Shown here: positions 36,786-43,298 of the stretch, in pieces | How positions within the stretch are numbered: the stretch's first letter is position 1 | Layout of the letters: every line of letters begins with the position of its first letter | Assembly (NCBI RefSeq): GCF_029338315.1 | Contig: NZ_CP119794.1 | Coordinates: forward strand, 3,162,001-3,226,000 | Length of the DNA stretch: 64,000 nt | From: Haloarcula regularis | Lineage (GTDB): Archaea; Halobacteriota; Halobacteria; Halobacteriales; Haloarculaceae | Direction: 5' to 3' | Position numbers and translations under genes: made by a program | The notes under the pieces: model-generated | Databases searched by the model: none | Told to the model about the DNA's origin: nothing | Seen by the model: only the letters and a program-made list of their open reading frames with translations

Positions 36786-37533
36786 TCACTCCCTGTCGCC
36801 CGTCCGAATCGCTCGCTCGGCGTCGGCCAGCGCCTCCTCGGCGTCGAACGACTCGATGGCCGCTCGCTGTGCGTCTGGGTCGTCGAGCAGGTCCCGCGCG
36901 TGAGCGGTGATGCCGGGGATGGCGCGCACGATGTTGTCGATGATGGGGACCGTCGCCACCTGTGCCGACCGGCTGAGCGGGTTCAGATCGACGACGAGTT
37001 CGGTCTTGCCCATCGCGCCCAGCGCCTCGGCACGGTCGCCGTCCTCCAGGGACGAGTACGACGTCGGCCGCCCCGATACCGTCGGCGTCCACCTTCGCGC
37101 GCTCGTGGTCCAGTCCGGGGATCGTGCCGTCGGCGGTCAGCCCTTTCACCTCCGTCGCGCCGTGTTCACGGAGGTATTCGGCGATAGCTTCGATGCGTTC
37201 CTCGGTCCGGTTGAACAGGTTCACCTCCAGGTCCGCGCCGGTGATCTCGGCCAGTTCGACCAGTTCGCCGGGAACCAGGGCCGCTGCGTTCCCGTTGACC
37301 GAGACGACGGCGTGCTCGGCCTGCAGGAGGGAGGCGGCGGCCGCCCGCTCCGCCCGGTCGGCGCTCTCGATGGTCCGTTCCCCCAGCAGGTAGTCGTAGG
37401 CCTCGCCCCGGCCCTGGGCGATGAGCCCCTGGCGGGAGGTGATGCCGCGGTCGACGCCGGCCTCGATGCGGTGGCGTGTCAGCAGCGACTCGTATCGCGG
37501 GTGGCTCTCGGGGACCTCGACCTCGTCGCTCAT
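36786..37533 (-). CDS. 4-phosphopantoate-beta-alanine ligase, frame broken once
   Basis: The archaeal route to 4'-phosphopantothenate. The first frame from 37533 codes VEVPESHPRYESLLTRHRI, GITSRQGLIAQGRGEAYDYL and DADGIGAADVVLVP. Near 37049 the frame shifts (one extra or two missing bases; a C5 to C3 contraction fits) and continues LEDGDRAEALGAMGKTELVV and DLNPLSRSAQVATVPIIDNI to the end. About 249 residues joined, the normal size. Pantoate kinase lies 38 bases upstream on the same strand. Loss would block CoA synthesis, so the break is probably technical. Confidence 0.85.
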
Positions 37534-37571
37534 ACGCGCCGTTCTCGCGCGGACGGTAGAAAGCTCGTCGG

Positions 37572-38408
37572 TCAGTGGTCGGGTTCGACTGTGGCACCGG
37601 TCGGGTCGACCGCGCAGACGCTGGCGTCGTAGCCAGCGTCGGTCAGGCCGGTCCCGAGCGCGAAGACTGTCTCGCCGAGCATCGCCATCGCGGCGTCCCC
37701 GCCCGCCTCGGTGACGTCGGTGACGACGTCGCGTACTGCCGGTGTGAGCAGATCTGCCTCCCGGGAGAACTGCCGCGAAGCCTGCATGAAGGCCCCGAGT
37801 GTGGGCGCTTTGACGACCTGTGAGAGGGCTCGTTCGCCAGCTCCGGTCAGCACGTCGGTCTCGCCGTCGACCACGTCGGCCGTCGAGAGCTCGCCGAGCG
37901 TGTGATACTCCACGCGGGTTCGGGCCGGAATCGCGTCGACGTAGTTGTGCGCGGGCGAACCGGGCTCGAGCCGGAGCGGGACGCCGCCCCGTGCCTGTCC
38001 GACGACGTCGCCCAGGCCCGTCCCGGCCTGGACCTCGGCGCCGTGCGCGACGGTCACCAGTTCGTTGTACGAGAGCCGCCGGTCGAAGACCGCGTTCCCG
38101 GCCAGTGCGGTTCCGAGCGCCATCGCGCCCGAGACGCCGAACCCGGCCCCCAGCGGCAGCGGCGTGGTCCCCGTCACGCGGGCGGTGGCGTCGAGCGCAT
38201 TGAGGACCCGTTCGACGGCGCCCATCTCCATCTCGGTCCCGTCGAGCTCGACCCGCGTCTCCTCGGCCGGGCTGACGGTCACGTGCACGCCGTCCGAGAG
38301 CGCCAGTCCCCCACCGCGCGACCCCGTTTCGGCCGGGTTCGATCCCCGGTCGACGGTGAAAAAGCCGGTCACGTGCCCGGGGACGACGGCCTCGGCTTCC
38401 CTTGTCAT
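37572..38408 (-). CDS. Pantoate kinase (GHMP family)
   Basis: Phosphorylates pantoate in the archaeal CoA pathway. 278 residues. PGHVTGFFTVD and GGGLALSDGVHVTV at the N-terminus, GHMP ATP loop TPLPLGAGFGVSGAMALGTA, and GLGDVVGQARGGVPLRLEPG match PoK. The ATG at 38408 follows CGATTAAC (minus strand) by about 28 bases. The larger frame to 38591 runs into the MITE-like element and is rejected. First gene of a two-gene operon with the ligase. Confidence 0.9.
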   Translation of the reverse strand: MTREAEAVVPGHVTGFFTVDRGSNPAETGSRGGGLALSDGVHVTVSPAEETRVELDGTEMEMGAVERVLNALDATARVTGTTPLPLGAGFGVSGAMALGTALAGNAVFDRRLSYNELVTVAHGAEVQAGTGLGDVVGQARGGVPLRLEPGSPAHNYVDAIPARTRVEYHTLGELSTADVVDGETDVLTGAGERALSQVVKAPTLGAFMQASRQFSREADLLTPAVRDVVTDVTEAGGDAAMAMLGETVFALGTGLTDAGYDASVCAVDPTGATVEPDH

Positions 38409-38461
38409 CGTCTCATCTCGTGTGTCCACCGGGTTAATCGTTGGCGTGTCGGGTCGGCGGT

Positions 38462-38789
38462 GTTTAGTTACGAGAGGATAGCCGCAAACAGCCAGAAAGC
38501 CCCGGCTGTCATCGGGCGCGAAGCGCCCGATTGCCCGCGAGACCTTCGGTCTCGCCCTGGCTGAACTCGGGGGACTCGCTGCGGTCCTCACTCACTTCGT
38601 TCGCTGCGGTCCTTGAGTCGTCCGCCGTCGTTCAGCCAGCCGCCCCTTTCAGCCCCACCCATAGCCGGACGGTCAGCCGGCCTGGGTGGGGCTGAAAGGG
38701 GCCGCGCTCTCAGCGAACCCCGGCGAGCCGCGGGAGCTGAGAGCGCGGGGGCTTTCTGGCTGTTCACAACCTGAATCTCGCAACTAAAC
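38462..38789. mobile_element. MITE-like element, copy B, built of nested hairpins
   Basis: 328 bases filling most of the 439-base gap between pantoate kinase and the antitoxin gene. Terminal inverted repeats of 42 bases (38462-38503 and 38748-38789) share GTTTAGTT, CGAGA and the last 17 bases. Inside are perfect palindromes: 38511-38531 (9-base stem, GAA loop), 38537-38555 (8-base stem, TTC loop), 38643-38661 with 38683-38701 (19-base arms), and 38702-38714 with 38736-38748 (13-base arms). No transposase. The rest of the gap holds the kinase promoter and a short repeat near 38818-38836. Confidence 0.8.
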
Positions 38790-38847
38790 ACTACCGTCGG
38801 GTCGACCCGTAGATTCAAGTACGTTTGCGCTGTACTACATCGCATAC

Positions 38848-39150
38848 ATGCCGACAATCAGTGCGCGGCTCCCCACCGAGGAGAAGGCGGAACTCGATGA
38901 CGTGGCGGCGCTGCTCGCCGAGGACCGGTCGACGACCATCCGGAAGGCGCTGGCGGAGGGACTCGAGACGCTGCGTATCCGGGTGGCCGTCGAACGCTAC
39001 CAGTCCGGGGACGTTTCCGCCGCCGAAGCCGCACACATTGCGGACCTCTCGGTCGCGGAGTGGCTGGACGTCGCCCGCGAGCGCAACCTCACGACCCAGC
39101 TGTCGCTGTCGGACCTCGAACTGGACGCCGACACCGCGGCGGAGCTGTGA
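38848..39150 (+). CDS. UPF0175 family antitoxin-like protein
   Basis: 100 residues. MPTISARLPTEEKAELDDVA resembles a ribbon-helix-helix start, and YQSGDVSAAEAAHIADLSVA is the UPF0175 helix-turn-helix signature. Such proteins are encoded upstream of PIN nucleases as probable antitoxins and DNA-binding autoregulators. The stop overlaps the PIN start (GTGA). AGTAC and GTACT (38818-38836) lie just upstream as a possible operator. Confidence 0.82.
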   Translation: MPTISARLPTEEKAELDDVAALLAEDRSTTIRKALAEGLETLRIRVAVERYQSGDVSAAEAAHIADLSVAEWLDVARERNLTTQLSLSDLELDADTAAEL

Positions 39151-39662
39151 CCCGCATCTATGTCGGCCCGACCTCGCTGTACGACCTCGGCCAGGTCGGC
39201 GAACTGGCGCTGCTGGGGGCGTTCGACGGCGACGTCGTCGTCCCCACGCCGGTCATCGAGGAGGTGGCCATCGAACCGACGGCGACGAACCTCGCGGAGT
39301 TCCTCGGGAGCGAGCCCGTCTCGACGGCCGTCGACGAGGGGCACCTCGAGCAGGCCCGGTCCCTGCTGGGCGAGAAACAGCTCGGTCCGGCCGCCACCGT
39401 CCTCGCCGGGGTGCTGGCCCACCGCGACCCGGCGGACAGGTCGGCCGTCGCCGTCGTCTCCGAGGACCGCACCGTCCGTCGGATGGCCCAGGGCCTGGGG
39501 TCGGCGGTCACCAGCAGCTTCGGCGTCGTCGTCAGAGCCGCCGTCGAGGACGACGCGCTCTCCCCGTCAGCGGCAAAGCGGATCATCCGGCGGATGGACC
39601 AGCACGGGATGCACCTGACGGGGGAGTTGCGCGAGCGTGCGGTCGGTGAGGTGTCGGGGTAG
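39147..39662 (+). CDS. PIN-like (DUF3368-type) protein, toxin partner
   Basis: 171 residues, GTG start within the UPF0175 stop. YDLGQVGELALLGAFDGDVV and VPTPVIEEVAIEPTATNLAE follow the DUF3368 pattern, and VSEDRTVRRMAQGLG holds the later acidic residue. The first Asp of classical PIN sites (DxSPLI) is replaced here (YVGPTSLYDL), and the central Glu is not evident (LGPAATVLAG). The nuclease site may therefore be incomplete. The last 61 bases of the gene are part of a 76-base direct repeat. Confidence 0.75.
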   Translation: MTRIYVGPTSLYDLGQVGELALLGAFDGDVVVPTPVIEEVAIEPTATNLAEFLGSEPVSTAVDEGHLEQARSLLGEKQLGPAATVLAGVLAHRDPADRSAVAVVSEDRTVRRMAQGLGSAVTSSFGVVVRAAVEDDALSPSAAKRIIRRMDQHGMHLTGELRERAVGEVSG

Positions 39663-39830
39663 GACAGCCGCGAGCGGATGCGAGCGGCTGCTTTTTCGCG
39701 TAGGTTTTTCGAGGAGGGTGTGCGGGTTCCACCCGACGAGAAAAAGGTACGCCGGCACGGGATGCACCTGACGGGGGAGTTGCGCGAGCGTGCGGTCGGT
39801 GAGGTGTCGGGGTAGGACAGCCGCGAGCGG
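39602..39830 (+). repeat. 76-base direct repeat around a palindromic element
   Basis: 39602-39677 (the end of the PIN gene plus 15 bases) is repeated without change at 39755-39830. The 77 bases between contain GGTTTTTCG and CGAGAAAAAGG arms around GGGTG...CACCC, laid out like the element after mfnA (GGTTTTGC...GCAAAAGG around GGTGCGC...GCGCACC). Identity of the copies implies a recent event. No gene lies between here and pfdB. Confidence 0.8.
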
Positions 39831-39914
39831 CCGCCGTCCGGGTGTCAGCTGGGGCGCCCCACGTGGCAGCACCGAAAGCGTGGGTTTAACAGTCCGGACC
39901 CCGACCCTCGGAGT

Positions 39915-40289
39915 ATGCAGGGTAATCTTCCGCCGGAAGCACAGGAGAAGCTCGAGGAACTGCAGGACCTGCAGGAGACCGCACAGCAGGTCGCGACACA
40001 GAAACAGCAGGCAGAGTCGCAGCTGAAAGAGTCCGAGACGGCGCTCGAGGAGCTCGACGACATCGACGAGGACACGACGATGTACCGCGAGGTCGGCGAG
40101 CTGCTCGTAAAGACCGACTTCGACGAGGCCCGCGAGGACTTAGAGGAGAAGGTCAGCAACCTCGAGGTCCGCGTCGAGACCCTCGAGAAGCAGGAGAACC
40201 GCGTTCAGGAGCAGTTCGAGGACCTCCAGAGCGACCTCCAGCAGATGCTCGGTGGCGGCCCCGCTGGCGGCCCCGGCGCCGGCGCGTAA
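39915..40289 (+). CDS. pfdB: Prefoldin beta subunit
   Basis: Jellyfish-shaped chaperone that hands nascent proteins to the thermosome. 124 residues. [20 protein letters not shown] starts the first coiled coil; [20 protein letters not shown] carries the beta-hairpins with the family's [10 protein letters not shown]; a second coiled coil ends [12 protein letters not shown]. The DUF3194 gene follows 4 bases later, a conserved neighbour. Confidence 0.93.
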   Translation: MQGNLPPEAQEKLEELQDLQETAQQVATQKQQAESQLKESETALEELDDIDEDTTMYREVGELLVKTDFDEAREDLEEKVSNLEVRVETLEKQENRVQEQFEDLQSDLQQMLGGGPAGGPGAGA

Positions 40290-40293
40290 GGCG

Positions 40294-40539
40294 ATGCCGA
40301 CAGACGACGATGTCGTCCAGGCGGCCGCCGAGGCCGCCGAATCCGTCGTCTTCTCCCGGTTCGGCGTGAGCGAGGTCGAGGACCTCGACGTGACCGTCTC
40401 CTTCGAGGACGGCGTCCTCGAGGTCGACGTCTACGTGAACGCCCCGGAGAGCCGACTCGACGAGAAACAGGTCGCAGACGACGCGGCGCTCGCAGCGCGG
40501 TCGGCCGTCGACGACCTCTTTGCCGACGAGCCCGACTGA
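40294..40539 (+). CDS. DUF3194 protein
   Basis: 81 residues, MPTDDDVVQAAAEAAESVVF followed by VEDLDVTVSFEDGVLEVDVY. This is the small archaeal DUF3194 family, usually found directly after prefoldin beta as here. Function unknown. The ATG at 40294 is preferred over the overlapping upstream frame. Confidence 0.82.
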   Translation: MPTDDDVVQAAAEAAESVVFSRFGVSEVEDLDVTVSFEDGVLEVDVYVNAPESRLDEKQVADDAALAARSAVDDLFADEPD

Positions 40540-40609
40540 CCGCCGGGCGGATTCTCGCCCGGTTCCGACCAGTCAGTCACCGACGAGCCACGGCGTTCCC
40601 GTCCCGCGC

Positions 40610-40912
40610 TCAGGTCCGGTCGCTCGCGAACCCGGTCCGGAACGCGATCCAGGCAAGCACCGAGACAAACAGGATGGGCGGGAGGATCATGAAGCCCCAC
40701 AGCGGGTCCAGTCCCCACCCGAGCAACAACACCAGGTCGAACAGGCCGATGAGGAGGAAGGGCGTGACGTACTTCGCGGCCTGCCACCGGTCCATCCCGT
40801 CGCCGTTGAGGAGCGACGTCGACTCCTCGTCGCCCGCGAGGAGGTCCTCCGTCGTCCGGTCTGTCGACCCGGTGTCGTCCGGGCGGACGCCTGAGTCGAC
40901 GGTATCGTCCAT
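40610..40912 (-). CDS. Small membrane protein
   Basis: 100 residues. A polar, acidic N-terminus precedes two helices (YVTPFLLIGLFDLVLLLGWGL and FMILPPILFVSVLAWIAF). I recognise no family. The codon usage and the acidic head support a real haloarchaeal gene. It stands alone. Confidence 0.65.
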   Translation of the reverse strand: MDDTVDSGVRPDDTGSTDRTTEDLLAGDEESTSLLNGDGMDRWQAAKYVTPFLLIGLFDLVLLLGWGLDPLWGFMILPPILFVSVLAWIAFRTGFASDRT

Positions 40913-40995
40913 ACCACCACTCGGGAACGGACGGCAAAAAGTACCGCGCTTGCGTCGGCGAGAGCGTGAGTGTCGTGGTGACCGGATGCGAGGCG

Positions 40996-41517
40996 TTACT
41001 GCTCGGTGGCGTTCGAGGTACCGCCGGCGCTCTCACCGGCGGCGTCGTCCGGTGTCGTCGCGTCCGCGTCGTCCGACTCGTCGCCCGGCGTCAGGTCGCT
41101 GATGTGCTGGCCGAGGTCGCCCTCCAGCGTGCCGGCGACGTGGTCGTTGATAGTGTTGTGGATGTCGCTGACGAAGTCCGGCACCGGGGCGGGCATCGAG
41201 GTTGGCGGGCCGCGCTCGCCGGCCGTACCGACGTCTTCGGGCGGCCCGCGTCGGTCAGCCTCGGCTTCGTCCGCAACGCCGGGCTCGCCGGCTCTGTTCG
41301 CGTGCTCGGTCTCGGCGTCGGCTTCGGCTGTGTCCTCGGACTCGGCGGTATCGCCCGCGATCTCGTCCACGTTCGCGTCCGCCTGAGCGCTCGTCGCGTT
41401 CCCGTTCGCTGCAGCGTTGTCGGAGGCCTGTGCGCCAGCGGCCGCAGGCAGCGCCGCCGCCGACCCCGTAACGAGGAGCACGGCGAGCAGCGCGCCGGTG
41501 AGTTCCGTGAGTTGCAT
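40996..41517 (-). CDS. Exported acidic low-complexity protein
   Basis: 173 residues. A clear signal peptide (LTGALLAVLLVTGSAAALPAAAGAQA) is followed by an Ala/Asp/Glu-rich stretch, and PVPDFVSDIHNTINDHVAG is the only structured-looking part. No known domain. TATA-like CGTTTATAAG (minus strand) and a perfect 14-base palindrome lie upstream. Probably a secreted or surface protein. Confidence 0.65.
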   Translation of the reverse strand: MQLTELTGALLAVLLVTGSAAALPAAAGAQASDNAAANGNATSAQADANVDEIAGDTAESEDTAEADAETEHANRAGEPGVADEAEADRRGPPEDVGTAGERGPPTSMPAPVPDFVSDIHNTINDHVAGTLEGDLGQHISDLTPGDESDDADATTPDDAAGESAGGTSNATEQ

Positions 41518-41624
41518 CGTGCGTTGACTCCACCCGACCCTGTGGACCGACGGCTCAAGAAGGGGGCAATCGCGAAAGGCGAGTCAAGCCGGGTTTGGCC
41601 TATTTGGACCTTATAAACGCCGAT

Positions 41625-41638
41625 TTAATCCGGATTAA
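41625..41638. promoter_or_regulatory. Perfect palindrome TTAATCCGGATTAA
   Basis: A 14-base perfect palindrome in the 139-base gap upstream of the exported-protein gene, just outside its TATA-like box (41610-41618). The position suits an activator or repressor dimer. Confidence 0.45.
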
Positions 41639-41656
41639 CTTGGATTGACCGGCCGC

Positions 41657-41968
41657 TCACCCCTGTCTCTCACCCAGCGTCAGCTGGCGGCGGTTCGCCC
41701 GTGTCTGCGCGCGCTCCCGGGTCCGGCCGACGAGGTAGCCGTCGGCCTCGTCGTCGGCCCAGGGCGGTGCGTCCTGGAGCCAGACCGGCGCCGTCGGCCC
41801 GCGACACTCACGCGACCACGCCCGGGCCAGCGCCTTCGTCTCGAAGGTCCGGCGCGAGCCGTGGCGGTTCACCCACCGACCCGCGGGCGCGCTGACCTTC
41901 CGCGCCGATGGTTTCACGATGACGCGGTAGCCGTCGTCGCTCACGGGCGGGCCTACGGGGTCGTCCAC
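41657..41968 (-). CDS. Small basic protein of unknown function
   Basis: 103 residues. YRVIVKPSARKVSAPAGRWV and NRHGSRRTFETKALARAWSR suggest a small alpha/beta fold; the basic, arginine-rich character is unusual in a halophile. I do not recognise the family. It could bind nucleic acid, but nothing shows this directly. Confidence 0.55.
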   Translation of the reverse strand: MDDPVGPPVSDDGYRVIVKPSARKVSAPAGRWVNRHGSRRTFETKALARAWSRECRGPTAPVWLQDAPPWADDEADGYLVGRTRERAQTRANRRQLTLGERQG

Positions 41969-42019
41969 TAAACCTCTCCCGGGCTAGGTTTTCATACCCG
42001 CGCACCCAACGTTTCGGCC

Positions 42020-42475
42020 ATGGAACACGAGGCCACGGTGGAGGGTGTCGGTGTCGGCGTCAGCGACGAGGGGACGGGGACGCCGGTCGTCCTCCTGCGC
42101 GTCCGCGAGGAGATCGTCCCCATCTTCGTCAGCTCCGACCAGGCCCAGTCGATGCAACTGGCCATCGACGGCGAACCGTTCGAGCGGCCCCTGACCCACG
42201 ACCTGCTCGTGGACATGGTCGCGGAGTTCGGCGGCGCCATCGACCGGGTCCGCATCGACGACTTGGCCGACGGAACCTTCTACGCGAAGATCGACACAGA
42301 ACAGTATCTCGAGTCGGGCCGCAAGGAGATCGTCTTCGACGCGCGCCCGTCCGACGGCATCGCCATCGGCCTCCGGGTGGACTGTCCCATCGTCGTCTCC
42401 GACGAGGTCATCGACGCCGCGGGGCGGTCGCCGGACCAGTTCGAGACGGGCGGCGGGGGGGAGTTCGGGGACTGA
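42020..42475 (+). CDS. Bifunctional nuclease family (DUF151/BFN) protein
   Basis: 151 residues. VVLLRVREEIVPIFVSSDQA, QLAIDGEPFERPLTHDLLVD, VRIDDLADGTFYAKI and the end VFDARPSDGIAIGLRVDCPI are BFN signatures. Plant and bacterial members show nuclease activity. Cytoplasmic; role in archaea unknown. Confidence 0.88.
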   Translation: MEHEATVEGVGVGVSDEGTGTPVVLLRVREEIVPIFVSSDQAQSMQLAIDGEPFERPLTHDLLVDMVAEFGGAIDRVRIDDLADGTFYAKIDTEQYLESGRKEIVFDARPSDGIAIGLRVDCPIVVSDEVIDAAGRSPDQFETGGGGEFGD

Positions 42476-42526
42476 CCCCGCGTCGATGGGAAAGACTCTC
42501 GATTGTCCGTCCCCGACCAATCTCCG

Positions 42527-43182
42527 ATGAGCTACGACTCGGTCATCTTCGACAACGACGGCGTCCTCCTGACCCTGACCGGCATGGACGCCCACCGGGA
42601 GGGGGCCCGCGAGGCCTTCGCGCGTGTCGGCGTCGACGACCCCACCCGGACCACGTCGAGGCGATGAGCATCGGCGTGTCGGTCCCACGCCTCGAGTCGG
42701 TGTGTGGACACTACGACCTCGACCCGGCGCAGTTCTGGGCGGCCCGGGACGCGGCGATTTCGGCCGCCCAGCGCACGGCGATGCGGGCCGGCGAGAAACG
42801 GCCCTACGACGACGTCGACGTCCTCGATGACCTGACTGTCCCCCTCGGGGTCGTCTCCTCCAACCAGCAGGCGACAGTCGAGTTCGCGTTCGACCACTTC
42901 GGCCTGGCCTCGCGGTTCGAGACGGTCCGCGCCCGCGAACCGACCGTCGAGAGCCTCCGCCTGAAAAAGCCCCATCCCCACTACGTCGAGGCGGCGCTGG
43001 CCGACCTTGGCGTCGACGACGCGCTGTTCGTCGGCGACAACGAGTCCGACGTGGAGGCGGCCCACCGCGCCGGCATCGACGCCGCGTTCATCCGGCGGCC
43101 CCACCGCGTCGACACCGATCTGGGGGTCGACCCCGAGTACGACGTCTGGGGCCTCGAGGATGTGGTTCGTATCGCTGAGTGA
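42527..43182 (+). CDS. HAD-superfamily hydrolase, frame broken once
   Basis: The first frame starts MSYDSVIFDNDGVLLTLTG (motif I DxDGVL), and one C is missing near 42645 in a C-rich run. The following frame continues DHVEAMSIGVSVPRLESVCG, VVSSNQQATVEFAFDHFGLA (motif II Ser), KKPHPHYVEAAL (motif III Lys) and VGDNESDVEAAHRAGIDAAF (motif IV). About 218 residues joined, similar to haloarchaeal phosphoglycolate-phosphatase-like enzymes. The break is likely technical. Confidence 0.82.
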
Positions 43183-43298
43183 CAGGACGAATCCGACGCG
43201 AATACGGTGCCATCAGGGGCGTACCCGGATCGCGATCGGCTGCTATCTGGTAACTAAACTGAAGTCAGGCTTTCCCCCTCGACGGCGAGAGTCGATGT

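Noticed and set aside
37572..38591. Pantoate kinase extended to 38591
   Set aside because: The extra 61 residues would read through the MITE-like hairpins and past a good promoter; the ATG at 38408 fits the family.
38500..38790. Possible CRISPR array
   Set aside because: The repeats are paired inverted arms of different sequence, not regularly spaced identical direct repeats, and no cas genes are present.
38588..38857. 89-codon minus-strand ORF over the MITE-like element
   Set aside because: It lies within inverted repeats, has no domain and would overlap the UPF0175 start.
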